A stretch of DNA of 60,116 nt, taken from contig JAYMGJ010000468.1 in assembly GCA_037178675.1 (NCBI GenBank), positions 1 through 60,116 on the forward strand, read 5' to 3'. Positions 33,884-45,279 of this stretch are shown here, one piece after another; the first letter of the stretch is position 1; every line of letters starts with the position of its first letter. Position numbers and translations under genes: made by a program. Source of the stretch: Scleroderma bovista (taxonomy: Eukaryota > Basidiomycota > Agaricomycetes > Boletales > Sclerodermataceae). Below the pieces are notes generated by a model, which was not told where the DNA came from, made no database searches, and saw only the letters and a list, made by a program, of their open reading frames with translations.

Positions 33884-34108
33884 GCGATTTTGATCATTAC
33901 TCTGAGCATTGAATAGCGCGACGATTCATGGATGGGCATGCTTGCACTATGAGTAGATGTTCTTCATTTGAGCTGACCGACGCAAACCACCCATGTAGAG
34001 GGTAGAAAGGACATCGACGAATACACCGGTACAAATATAAGCATACGTTGGTTGTTACATTACAGGAGAGCATAAATGTAAAATGGCATCCTTGTTCCAT
34101 TGTAATTC

Positions 34109-36868
34109 TTAATTCTTGCAACAAGCTGACGTCCCATTGGCAAAGGCAGGTCTGCTCTGAGGATCTTGAGTACCCGGAACATCCAAGGCTGGATTCTGGA
34201 TGAAGAAGCTGGAGGGTTTGAAGAGGACATTGACGTGCTCTACGGGCATGCTATGCAACAGGGTTCAGACGTGAGCAAACAACGTGGATCGACGGACGTA
34301 CACAGGCCAGTCTTCTGGACGGGGGATATGCGTCGTCCCTATAAACAAAGGTGAACCCAAGCTCAGAGGTGATGGCGGAGTAGAAATGACCCACCGAGCG
34401 TGAGGAACAGCAAAATATCCTCGTTTTCAATGCTGCCTTCACCGTCCTTGACCCATTTTCCGACAGAATCCTTTGGTTCCGCTCGCGTTTGTGACACGTA
34501 CTTGCCACTCGGGAAAATTCTCGAGCCCCTCGAGCCCTCCTCGTCTTTCACGACCCAAAGCTGCTTGTGCGCAAAGGAGGCTCGCTGGGCGACCCACGAG
34601 TCCTGTTTGGCCAAAAGAGGAACGGCGCCTCCCTTCATTACAATCTGATATGACGACGGTTTGCCCGAGGAATAATGGGTTCTGTTCAGGTTCGCGATGC
34701 GCCAGCGCCGCTCTGTGGCCCATTCGAAATCCCGTGCGCCATCTTCGACTTGAGACTTGAGAACGCGATCCTTGATGACAAAACCATTCCCGGCAAAGTT
34801 CTCAGTGGAACCCTTGGGATGATCGATGCCAACAATCTCGGATTCGATGACCGAGTTCTGCAGGCCGTCAAGCATGGGATCAATGCGGAGAGAGAAGATG
34901 TGTTGGTGGTAATGGGCATTAATGCCAGGGGCGACAGTTGTTCCGTAAGGAGTGGGTTCGTTGGGACCAGCAACATAGACCTGCAAGACTCCAGTAAGGC
35001 GAATCTCAACCTCAACGTTGCCGTCTTGGTAGAAGTAGAAATTCCAGATATATTCTACAAAGAACACTAGCATCAGCAAACTGGTGGAAAAGATATGAGG
35101 TTCGTACCGTAGTTGGCAAGCGTGCACACCATGCTGACTACGAGACGCCTGCTTCTTACTGTGCGGGAACGGCCACCTGGACGGTAGTCAGTGTGCTTCC
35201 AGAGGACACCAGCATCTTCTTCGTGAATGCAGATGACGTTCTTGATAACAACAGCGGCTCCGGATTGGCTAACGTAAGCGCCAGGCTAGATACAGGACCG
35301 CAATCAGGCGACAGAAGTCATGACGGACGGCAAACAACTCACTAAGTAATGAATCTTGCCCAAACAATCGCAACCGAGGGAGAGCTCGTTTGCCATGATG
35401 CCCATACCATATTCACCGCTAAAGTGCTGTGAGTATGAGCAGATCTAGTCATACTGTTTACTTACGAATCGAAAGCAAATTTCCTCGGGTGGGGGTGATC
35501 CGGAGCACCATAGGGTACGACCATCTCCGCTAATGAAAGGCGGTAGAAGATAGGACGGATCTCTCCGTTGTCGTTGTAGGTAATGGTCGAGAGGACAACG
35601 CCCTCGCGTTGGCTGAATGCTGGTGTCATCATCATCAGTGGACTGACATCCAGCAACGTATGGAGTACATACCTATGTGCATCTTCCACTTTTGCCATTC
35701 CAGCACGTTTCCATCCATCCTGAAAGACACGCCTTCGGGTTGAATGATATGCAGTGGCTTCACATCATCACGAAGCTTGTAGGTTGGATCGTTCTCCTCC
35801 AGGAGATCAGGGAGAAAGTCGAAAGAAGTACGCGGAACCGGAACGCGCTCGCGATTTGCCAGCGGGAACGAGTCCTCGGAAAGGGGATGAGGAGCTGTCG
35901 TAGGTACTGAAAGCTTCAGACTCCCGTCTTTCTCTTTCTTCCAAACTGCGGGGAAGTCAATTTGGACAACCTTGCCTGCAATCGCGTCCACAACAGGCAC
36001 GAAGTCCTGCACAAGTCGTAGACAGAAAATCACGTGACAAACAGAGAATACATACAAGGGGGTGGGCATAAAGGTTATCGTGCTGGGAGAAACGAGCGAA
36101 TACGAGAGCTTGCTGAAGTCGCTGGTTCCGAGGGAATCGTTCGTCCCAGCCAATAGCCCAACCATCAGCCGAAATTTGATGGGGCTCAATACCTGCATTC
36201 GCACGTTGGCAACAGTAGGAACACGCCCTTAAGTAACCAACTTACCCACTTCCTTTGCAAGGGCCTGGACCCTGGCATCGTTCTTTATGACTTCCTCACA
36301 CCTGATGAGCTCTTCTATGGTAATCTGTGGTTTTGTTCCCTCTGGGATGGGTTCGATTAGCTCGACCTTCCATTCATCATCTTGGAGCACCACGATAGCA
36401 TTGTAACAATCTCTGCAAGGAATCCTTGAACAGGGAAGGCATTTCGCAGAGACGAACCCTTACCCAGTGACAACATCGATGAACTAAGTGGATGATCAGT
36501 CGATGATAAGCGATAATGATGCTTGGACTTACATCTGACTCTGCCTTCCTCACAAGCTGAGTGGGTGGTTCCGACTTCTCTCCCGGAGTCGCTGGGATTC
36601 CAAGAAAAGAGAGGACTGCTTTCTTTGGAGGAGGGACAACGCAGCAAGTGACGAACTTGATCGCCTTGACAGACGTGTGTTCCACTGCGTGTTTCCTGAT
36701 GGCCAGTGCTACTTCATTGATCTAATCAGGTTAGTCGACCCGGAGAACGCCGGATGAGAGGCACCTGCATACCTCGTCTGGAGAGAGGGGGTCTAGGGGG
36801 TGGTCGACTTTGGTGGGCTTAGGACCAGTGGATTCATAGATGGTGGATCCCGTGGAAAGGAGACTCAT
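34109..36868 (-). CDS. Copper-containing amine oxidase
   Basis: Topaquinone/copper enzyme oxidising primary amines to aldehydes with H2O2 and NH3. Many exons from the ATG at 36868 ([15 protein letters not shown]) to TAA at 34109-34111. N-terminal N2/N3-type domains: DPLSPDEINEVA and VDPPDL-like segments. Catalytic domain: [34 protein letters not shown] with the base-carrying Asp region, [17 protein letters not shown], and the cofactor motif CTLANYEY, formed across an intron; its Tyr followed by Glu is the TPQ precursor. Copper ligands: the HYHQH motif in [15 protein letters not shown], and the third His in [11 protein letters not shown]...MPVEHV, reached through two more introns. No signal peptide and no C-terminal SKL (ends SACCKN), so cytosolic or non-canonical peroxisomal location. 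Complete. Confidence 0.92.
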
Positions 36869-37652
36869 GAGGGGCAGAGGTGAGGGGGGTTTAGCCAGTG
36901 ATTGGACTTAAATAGTGAGGGGACTAAAAGGGGCCATCGAGAGATAAGGCAGCGAACATAATTAAGTGCATCGCTGGCAACTTTTAGCCTCCGTCGTGGT
37001 GGCAGTGCATGCCCACGGAATACCGATCTCGACGGAGCCACCATGTGGTCCCCCGAGGAAAAGCCAGCTGCATACGCACCGTTCTACACTATACACCGCG
37101 CTCGTCGCTGCTCGCACACCCGCATGAATATTCCTCACGATCAAGCCACTCAAATGGGGAAATCGCATGAGTCAGCAGAAATATCTCGTCGGCGCCCAGT
37201 TCCTGCGGATTCGGAGACAACAGACATGTCAGTGACTTGGCCTACAATTGTCCACATTGATCGGACTGGAATGGTACCTCAATTGACATCCATCATACAG
37301 TAAATACACACCAGTTTCAGGCTACCCTGAAGTCGTTCTTCACTCGTGCAAGGACCCCTTTCGTGATGAGATAGACCTCTTCCTGGTTCTCTGCATAAGC
37401 CAACCATGGTTTCTGATGCTAGGAAGTAAATGATTGAGCATCTTTTGGTACAGCAATGACACTCGACGTGGGACGGTCAACAACTTGAACGAGACGTGGA
37501 ACGCTTGTGTATCTTCGGGAATGCCCAAGTTGATAACCAGCATGATTTCGGCATGAATTCGATGAATCTACCCTGGGAACCTCCTTCCCGATATATAATA
37601 ACAAGTGGAGAAATGAGCGCTATGAACATCAACAAGCTCGTCGGACTGCACA
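36869..37652. promoter_or_regulatory. Divergent intergenic region, amine oxidase / TPR protein
   Basis: 784 bp between two opposing start codons. Several upstream ATGs precede the TPR gene (for example near 37496). No repeat or gene is seen. Confidence 0.4.
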
Positions 37653-40392
37653 ATGACACCAATCACAGCGGGCACACACTCTCTCAACGGAGACTATCCT
37701 GACCTGAAATTGCACGGTCAACCTATGACTCTGTCACCATCGCTGACCTCCACCGAAACGTCGTCCACTCTCGACAACTCCCCGCTGGATTTGACGGCAC
37801 CGCAGGCAACTCAGAAGAAGAAGAAGAAAAAGAAGAATAAGAGGACTGCTACGAAAGATGAACCAGCTACTTCGCGTCAAACCCAGACCGATAACACGAA
37901 GGACAGGGAGCGTCCCTCCGTCCTTTGCATTAGCAGGAACAAGCACTGGAAATACATCAGCTCCTACCATGTGCGTCCAAACACGCTTTGCTCTTCTGAT
38001 CCAGAAAGCTAACCCAATGAGTGGCTTTTGCATTAGGGCCCATGGCTGCAACTCCCGCTCGAATTACTGGAATCCCTCCTTCTCCTGAATCTGGACCCCG
38101 AAACTATGTCCACTCCCAATTCTCAGCACCTGTCTTTACCCCCGTCACAGACTACGACTGCCCTTCAGAAACACTCTAACTCTCGCTCACATGCTCGTTC
38201 AAGTGAATCCGACAAGGGGTTTCGAGCCCTCACAGACTACACTCCACCCGACTCGCCCGGGGGAATATTCACCTCATTACCACCCCTACAAATGCACAAT
38301 ACAACGCCTCCCCCATTCCCATTCCCAGTCCAAGGCAGGCCCACGCCTCCTCCCATTGACCCTGGCGTCTTCCGCAACGTAACGACAATCCGACGGCTCA
38401 TCGATGAAGCTGCCGAACTGTCTGTACGTGCGTCATCCGGCCTTTCTGCCGCTTCCCTGAGTTCCATGCGTAACGGAGCGGCAACCGGTTCGTGGGCTGC
38501 CGCACATGCCCTCGGGCTTGACGGCGCCGGCAATGCAGGCGGCGGAAGAAACGTCGCTATGAGTGCGATGCGCATACACAGACTGCGAGCACTCGCCGTG
38601 CAAAAGCTCGCAGCGGCTTACAAGGCCGACGAGATTGCCAGTAGTGTGATGGTGATGCAAGGTGGCAGCGTGTTCGACGATATTGCCGAAAGAGTCCTGA
38701 AACATGGTACGCGTGGACATTCCCTTCTCACGTCATCTTGTCGAAGAAAACTTGCACCACAGATCCGAATGACGCAGACGCACAATATGTGCACTTTTTT
38801 CACGAGAAGATACCCTCTCGGTGCGTCGGACACAATGCGAACGTATCCTCTGACTGTTGAAAAGTAGTGCTAACAGACAACTTGCGGAATCCACTACTAC
38901 GCAAGTATTGGACGGACTCATTGCTACCCATCCCCAGCGACTCGAGTACTATAGGACACGTGGCATCGTCCACTGCTTCCGTGACGAATATACCCATGCC
39001 ATCAAGGACTTTACCCATGCCCTCAAGGAAGCCCGTTCTACACGCAAGGGTCGGACTGCCCATCGTAATGTTGCCTTGCCGACAGAACCTCGAGGGAAAA
39101 ATGGTAAGAAGAAAAAAGGTTCCAATAAGAGCCATGGGCAAGCACCACCGAACGGCACCAGCGCATCTGCGGACGGGCCAACTACTGACGGGGCAGAACC
39201 ACTTCTGCATGCGTCGGTTTTGCCAGACGCACCCGATCCTATTGAGCCGCAACTACTGTTCCTGAGAGGTGCGGCTTATCTGCAGCAGGCCATTCACCTT
39301 ATCGAGTTGGCCGTGCTCAAACTCGAGGGCGTTAGCAAGACCACCGCGGGGGTTGATGGTGCCGAGCTTCGACTTTGTTACCTCGTCAATGGTCGGTATG
39401 GAGGGGTGGAAACAGGGAACCCGGATGGCCCACTCGGCAAGAGCAACGGACCCAAAGCGCGCGCATATAGAAGTGTTCTAGCAGAGGAAAGCTTCCGCGC
39501 GGAAATCAACGGGTATCTGCGCAAGTGCATTCGAGACGAAGAACGCTTTCTCGCCCATTTTGATACTATCGAAGGGCCTTGTACCATTCCTACGACCGAT
39601 TCACCAGCTGAACTGGCGCGTAGTGTCCAGACGGCTTTGCTGTTGACAGAAATTGTGCGACCGGGCCATCATAACACTACATCTCGTTCTACTTTCATGG
39701 AATCTTCTTTCCCCGTCGTATTCACGACGTATCATCCCCTCATTGTGGAATCGCATTTCAACATCCTGCTATGCTACCTCATGCTTGCGGAGCTTCCGAC
39801 CCTACTGAGAACATTTGCAAAGACGGCATTCGTCGTGGATGGGCTCGAGGGGTACCCTGTCTTCCTGCCTCCAAGATCCATGGCTCAAGCCGAGTTCATC
39901 GAGGTCCTGGAGCGCCTCGCGGCAGGTTGGAAAGTTGGAGTTTTGCCCTACTCAACAATGCGGCCAGCCCCCGTCGTAAACCGGCTCGCCATCGAAGCAA
40001 CTCCGCTGTCTCCTTCCTCTTCCGTGCTTGAAGGGATGTCATCTTCGTCTGGAAATACCGATTCAACGATGCCGGTTGCGTCGTCGTCGTCATTGTCGTC
40101 AGCTAAGGAGATTAGTAGCCCGCCATCTCACACTCTTAGTTGTCACATATTACCTTTGTTCAGCCAGAGCCGTGTAGACCTCACCGAGTCACTGCAATGC
40201 GCGCGCATGTTGCTCGTGCCTGTTGCTGCCAGGCAGAAGGAGCGTGCTGACAAGGCAGCAGCGGAGAAGGGTCAGAACGGGAGCAAGAAGAGGCCGTTGA
40301 ACATTAATATTCCACTGCATGGTCCACGGGTGGAAATTATTCTTGCTTGGCTTGCTGCGGTGCACCTGGTAGAGCTGGAAAGCGTTGCATGA
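37653..40392 (+). CDS. TPR-containing protein, function unknown
   Basis: Model of 853 residues in four exons: 37653-37970, 38037-38706, 38763-38820 and 38877-40392; all three introns keep the frame. Exon 1 has a Lys run (KKKKKKKNKR). Exon 2 begins PWLQLPLELLESLLLLNLDPE, resembling the F-box-like leucine pattern, followed by a Pro-rich region and an Ala/Gly-rich helix (RRLIDEAAELSVRASSGLS). The small third exon gives YVHFFHEKIPSR. Exon 4 contains a TPR-like pair (LDGLIATHPQRLEYYRTRG and FRDEYTHAIKDFTHALKEA), then a long alpha-helical region (FNILLCYLMLAELPTLLRTF) and a C-terminal segment IEIILAWLAAVHLVELE-like. The protein is of a type conserved in Basidiomycota without a known role; F-box-like function is only a suggestion. 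Confidence 0.8.
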
Positions 40393-40651
40393 TTTTAATG
40401 ATTTCTTTGTCTGTACAAGCACTTACCGGAACAGGACGTGCTTGAGAATCACAACGAACTGGGTTGTGACTTGCTAAAGGTTATTGGATAGTGTAGCATC
40501 GGGATCCTAATTATTGCAAGTCGATTGCTCTATTGCACTCGACCTCAAGATCTATGTAACTTATCATCACAGCGGACGTCTGTGTCCTTCCATCCCTCCA
40601 TGCCAAAAATGCATGCCCGATGCAACGTAAACACTTTTTAAAAAACACGTA
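40393..40651. other. Convergent 3' ends
   Basis: 259 bp between the stop codons of the TPR gene (+) and the Pga1-like gene (-). No other feature. Confidence 0.5.
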
Positions 40652-41605
40652 TTATTGACCCTTCTTTTCCAAGGACATACTCTTTAGGTCCTCTCTGGCT
40701 TGCCGTACGAAAGGATCGAGATAAGCGATGATCGGTAGGATTGCCATGGCTGCCGCCAGTAGAACAGGGACCAGGAAGCAAATAGTAGGCAGCAGTGAAG
40801 CTGGAAGCACACCCCAATACAACTGTTCCAAGATAAGAATGAATGGAACAGGCTCCACCTCGACTAGACTAGACAGTCGCGAATCTGTGTCGTCTGGATG
40901 GATCTGGGGTGTGCGCACGCCCGCGTCTACGACCCGGATGCGTGCATATTTGGTACGTGTACTGAGGCTTCCACCGGACGAAGGGGGACGATCGTGACCG
41001 GTATCGGCATTGGAGTTGTGCCGTTGTCGTTTAAAGCGTGATGCCAAGAGAGACTCTGGCGAATAGAGCTCTATCAAAAAGTCTGCGGGGGCCTAGGTAG
41101 GGGAAGGAGTGGAAATGACACCCCACCACCATCGCCTCGTGAATTCCACCTTTGGCAAATAACAGACTTACAGAAGCAGGCCACGAGAGGCGAAGCGTGA
41201 ACGCGCGGTAGTTTGTCCAGTCGTCCAGGTCTAATGCTACCCAGACTTGATGAGGACACGTCTTTTCGCCCGTTGGGGAGATCGCATCGTCTGTTTCGCA
41301 CACCTCGTGCAGGGGTGTACCAAGTGGGGCAGGTTGAAGGGCCCACTGGTGCTCGTTGTGTGAAAAATTAAGCGTTACCCTAGTTGTCAAGATCCTCTTA
41401 CTTGCGCCCTACGTCGTTGTTGTCATGGGGGACTCACCAATTTCCGACTACCGGTCGAGGCAGATCAACGGAGCGTTGCTGCTCAGACAAGAAGTTGATA
41501 ATTTCCGTGTTTGCAGCCACCTTTTGGCATAAAAGTAGGAAAGCACAGACCACCGGAAGTGATAGTTGTTTTGGACACCAGAAGTAATACGAATCATAAA
41601 TCATT
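40652..41605 (-). CDS. Pga1-like GPI-mannosyltransferase II co-activator
   Basis: Candidate ER membrane subunit of GPI-mannosyltransferase II (with Gpi18/PIG-V) that adds the second mannose of the GPI anchor. Starts at the ATG at 41605 with a signal sequence (LSLPVVCAFLLLCQKVAA), then ANTEIINFLSEQQ. An intron (GTGAGT...AACTAG) joins GNW to VTLNFSHNEHQWAL, and a second one (GTAAGT...CCTAG) joins LRLSWPAS to APADFLIELYSPESL. A luminal domain and a C-terminal helix (LLPTICFLVPVLLAAAMAIL) follow, with a cytosolic tail ending SLEKKGQ. Signal peptide plus single C-terminal membrane span, about 280 residues, fits Pga1; sequence similarity by eye is modest. The 5' part of this gene is duplicated at 43165-43266. 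Confidence 0.6.
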
Positions 41606-41704
41606 TCAGATTACAGCGATGAACGGATGGTAGTAGACAAGTTAGTGTGAGAACTCATAACCATCGAACATGTAATCGGACGAAAGGGAGAATTCCAAGT
41701 ATAT

Positions 41705-41968
41705 TCATATACCGCACATTTTCCAGATCGTGAATTTTCGCATCATCATCAGCATCGGACTATTCTGTTTATTGCACGCATCATGTTTCCACTGTGGTTA
41801 CTCCATAAGACCCTCATACCTAGATGACCTACAAATACTCGTTATATAGTACCTTTTCTCTCTAAATACGTTACTCTCCTACGGCCCTGTGGCACCGCGT
41901 CTTAGCACTTTTTGTTTGCTTGCAGCGGGATATAAAATTGGAATTCTCTCTCTCTCATATACCGCACA
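41705..41968. repeat. 250-bp insertion between 14-bp direct repeats
   Basis: TCATATACCGCACA occurs at 41705-41718 and again at 41955-41968. The duplicated unit to the right (near 44400-44440) has only one diverged version and lacks the DNA between, so about 250 bp was inserted here or lost there. A perfect 12-bp inverted repeat GGCACCGCGTCT / AGACGCGGTGCC (41891-41902, 41968-41979) sits across the right end. No coding capacity. Confidence 0.5.
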
Positions 41969-42209
41969 GACGCGGTGCCCAACGTAAGAATTGGACCATA
42001 ATCTGTGAACTAGTTACAGATGAGGTACAGGATACCCCAGTATGATAAAAATCCCCTGCGTGATGAAATACGGATGAGACTCGTAATGTAGGTGGTAGAA
42101 AAAAATCCAGACAACTTCAAAAAGGATCAGACAAGTTGGCATTGCAAGTGTTTATTCTGCCCAAAGATTGGCGTCAAATGGCAGACCAGAACCTACGTTA
42201 CTTACCTCT

Positions 42210-43090
42210 TCAGTTATACCCGATGCGGCGGACGCCGCTCATCATGCTATCCATAGTACGTTGGACAACTTTGAACTTGGAAACACGACATTTCTCGCTC
42301 TCGATGTGCTGGCACAAGCCGCTAAGCGTCCCGAAGTGCACCTGGCAGGAGGGACACTTGTACACCTTGGCTTGGTGGCGGGGGCTCGCCAAGTGCTGAT
42401 TAAGGTCGCGCAGCGTACTGAAATCATTGTGACAAAGCACGCATTCATATTTTCGGCCATTCCAGGAAGCTTCGGTTGCGATGTAAGTTGTATTGTCATT
42501 GTTACCGGCTGTGAGAAGTCGCGAAGGATTGGTAATGACGTTGTTGCGATCTAGTTGGCGGACGTATTGGTTGACCTTCTGGCGATTGACACCAGACTTG
42601 CAGGTCCCAGATTCGAGATGCAGTATCATGGCGGATTTAGATACGAAGAATTGATTACATCCAAAAAGACAGGGGACGTCTTTGGGTCTGTGGATGCTAG
42701 AATTCAGGTGCTACCAAACAAGAATTAGGTAGGATCTTAAAACAAAAACAAAAGACTTGCAGCGACAAGATTGTTCGGGGATTGGAAGACACGCCTGCAT
42801 GATTCACAGTAACGGCCCGGGTGGTATTGTCTATTGTGTTCATGGAGTCCCCTTTCATCCTTGAACACCTTGTTGCAATCTTCGCAATAGGAATGCTCGT
42901 CTCGGTAGTGGTCGAGAAGTTCGTCATCGTCATCGAAATGACAACGGCAGTATTGACAATAGGAATGACAAGGACTCTGCACCCAATGCTCTTTGAGACC
43001 CTGCCAGGAGTCAAAATCTTTATCACAGTCATCACAGAAGTTGTGCCTCGTAGAGTTGCGAACGTGCTTCCGGTAGGCATCCAGAGACAA
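42210..43090 (-). pseudogene. C2H2 zinc-finger gene, copy 1, start lost
   Basis: Two main exons. The upper one (about 42745-43090) encodes successive C2H2 units: FCDDCDKDFDSWQGLKEHW, YCQYCRCHFDDDDELLDHYR, YCEDCNKVFKDERGLHEH and YCESCRRVFQSPNNL. The lower one (about 42210-42620) encodes YECVLCHNDFSTLRDLNQHL and YKCPSCQVHFGTLSGLCQHIE and ends RRIGYN. Compared with copy 2 (ATG at 44962, MPFCDRCDRDFASRDAY), about 56 bp covering the ATG and the first Cys pair are deleted, and the frame running into DAYRKHV has no ATG upstream. Whether a start at a later Met is used is unknown. Nucleic-acid binding is inferred from the fingers only. Confidence 0.7.
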
Positions 43091-43164
43091 AGACAGGCAG
43101 ATGCGTCTATTTATTTGTGTCAGCTGATTTCACGTGACTAATACTACGCCGGGAGTGGAGTTGA

Positions 43165-43266
43165 GTGTTTGCCGCAAGCCACCTTCTGGCATAAAAGTAG
43201 GAAAGCACAAACCACCGGAAGTGATAGTTGTTTTGGACACCAGAAGCAATACGAACCATAAATCAT
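43165..43266 (-). pseudogene. Duplicated 5' end of the Pga1-like gene
   Basis: Nearly identical to the first exon of the Pga1-like gene at 41512-41605. It keeps an ATG (43266) and the signal-peptide frame (LSLPVVCAFLLLCQKVA) but continues into unrelated DNA. It marks the left edge of the second copy of the tandem duplication. Confidence 0.75.
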
Positions 43267-43303
43267 TTCGGGTTACAACGATGGATGGATGGTAGTAGAC
43301 TGA

Positions 43304-43311
43304 GTGTGAGA
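43304..43311. repeat. Target-site duplication, left
   Basis: GTGTGAGA, matched by 44358-44365 on the other side of the MITE. Confidence 0.85.
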
Positions 43312-44357
43312 CACCTTAGGCACCACTTTTCGGTGGCAATAGAGGTCTCGGAGATAGGGTTTTTTTTACTGGGAAGAAGTGGTCTTAGAGACCAACCATC
43401 CGCACCGGGAGTTGCCGCCCTTATTCGGCTCGTCCCAAATATTATTCAATAGCCTCTACGGCCACTCTAGGACATTTTCCCACGCCCTCTATCATATCAT
43501 TTCACTTCTCCTGCGCTTCCACATCAGGTTATGGACTTGGTGATGGGATAGCGACTACTATATAGTATTACAGAGCCTCCTAGATACTCAGAATATAGAT
43601 ATTTGCTCTGGGGACTGATAAAGCCCCTATTTTCATAAAAGTAGTGTTTGCCTTCCTGCTCACCTTTAGAGCGGTCAGTCTCCCAGTTTATGTGATAGAC
43701 AAGTGGTAATAGTATACTACTACAGTTTCAAACCATCCAAAAAGTACCAACACTTGCAGTAAGAGCCTCCCAGGGTGTCATACCAGGAGGAGGAGAATGT
43801 GACACAGCACTTCAGAGGCTCCATCCCATCAAATGCGCTTGGTATATGTTGTAGGTACATATGGCCCCTTGAAGGGGATGTAATTTAGAAGTGTGTATGT
43901 CCAATGTATCAAAAATGCGAAGCCTTTTTTATTTTTACCCCTAACTATTTTTCCAACCATCCAGAGCCTCTGACACATTCATTTGAAGATCCATTTATGG
44001 TCTTATATACTTATATGACATATCTGATACTATATACAGTACATAGGGACAAGGGATGGGGTACAGGAAGCCAGAGGAGGCCCACAGGAAGGGTGGGAAT
44101 ATTGCAGTTCAGGTATTGACCAAATGCGGTCGTGTTTTGGGAGTAGCAACGCTTTTTGTGATTATGTAATCTTACCCCAAAGCGGTGAACAACTATTAAT
44201 AAAAATAAAGAAGCCAAGAGGCTATTGAATAATATTTGGGACGAGCCGAATAAGGGCGGCAACTCCCGGTGCGGATGGTTGGTCTCTAAGACCACTTCTT
44301 CCCAGTAAACCCTATCTCCGAGACCTCTATTGCCACCGAAAAGTGGTGCCTAAGGTG
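43312..44357. mobile_element. hAT-like MITE, 1046 bp
   Basis: Terminal inverted repeats of 146 bp (43312-43457) and 141 bp (44217-44357) begin CACCTTAGGCACCAC and are almost identical; the size difference is a longer T run in the left arm. The element is flanked by the 8-bp direct repeat GTGTGAGA (43304-43311 and 44358-44365). The uninterrupted site is still visible in copy 1 of the surrounding duplication (GTTAGTGTGAGAACTC near 41645), with a single GTGTGAGA. An 8-bp duplication fits the hAT superfamily. The interior has no transposase frame, so it is non-autonomous. Confidence 0.88.
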
Positions 44358-44365
44358 GTGTGAGA
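44358..44365. repeat. Target-site duplication, right
   Basis: GTGTGAGA, directly after the right inverted repeat of the MITE. Confidence 0.85.
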
Positions 44366-44470
44366 ACCCGATACGACCATCGTACATGTAATCAGACGAA
44401 AGAGTGTGTTCTATATTCATACCGACACTACATGCAAACAATTGGACAAGAATCTGTGAACTAGTTACAG

Positions 44471-44962
44471 ATGCAGTATCATGGCGGATTTAGATACGAA
44501 CCATTAATCACATCCGAAGAGACAGGGGATGGGTTTGTGGATAGGCTAGAATTCAGGTGCTACCAAACAAGAATTAGGGAGGATCTTGGAACAAAAACAA
44601 AGGACTTGCAGCGGCAAGATTGTTCGTGGATTAAGACACGCCTGCATGATTCAGTAATGATGGCGCTGTCTATTGTGTTCATAGAGTCCCCTCTCATCCT
44701 TGAACACCTTGTTGCAATCTTCGCAATAGGAATGCTCGTCTCGGTAGTGGTCGAGGAGTTCATCATCATCATCGAAGTGACAACGGCAGTGTTGACAATA
44801 GAAATGATGAGGACTCTGCACCCAATGCTCTTTGAGACCCTGCCAGGAGTCAAAGTCTTTATCACAGTCATTACATAGGTTGTGCCTCGTAGAGTCGCGA
44901 ACGTGCTGCCAGTAGGCATCCCTTGACGCGAAATCGCGGTCACAACGATCACAGAAAGGCAT
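44471..44962 (-). pseudogene. C2H2 zinc-finger gene, copy 2, 3' part lost
   Basis: Second copy of the zinc-finger gene. The ATG at 44962 is intact (MPFCDRCDRDFASRDAYW) and the first units are close to copy 1 (FDSWQGLKEHWVQSP, CRCHFDDDDELLDHYRDEHS). After GLYEHNRQRHHY a small deletion (TACTGTGAATC in copy 1, TACTGAATC here) creates a stop. A second 2-bp loss lies in the following VFQSPNN stretch. The whole last exon equivalent to 42210-42617 is missing; the DNA jumps from CTAGTTACA to GATGCAGTATC. Confidence 0.8.
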
Positions 44963-45279
44963 TGCAGTGAACGAAGAGAGACAAAGGCAAGCAGACGCGT
45001 CTATTTATTTGTGTCAGCTGATTCCATGTGACTACTACGTGACTCCTGCAGTCCAAAACCCGGGCCCGTAGGTTACAGGTACCCATGGGATCACCTGAAA
45101 TAGGCGTCCTCCAGCATCACAGAGAGGTACTACCTGATCGACACGGGTTGACCTGCGAGTATTCATTCCAGATGGGACATAATTACACAGGAACGTAAGT
45201 TGGTACATTGTGATCACTACTAGATGCACATATGGTATTATTATAAGTACTACGTTCTCCCCAGCCAGCTCTGGGTCCT

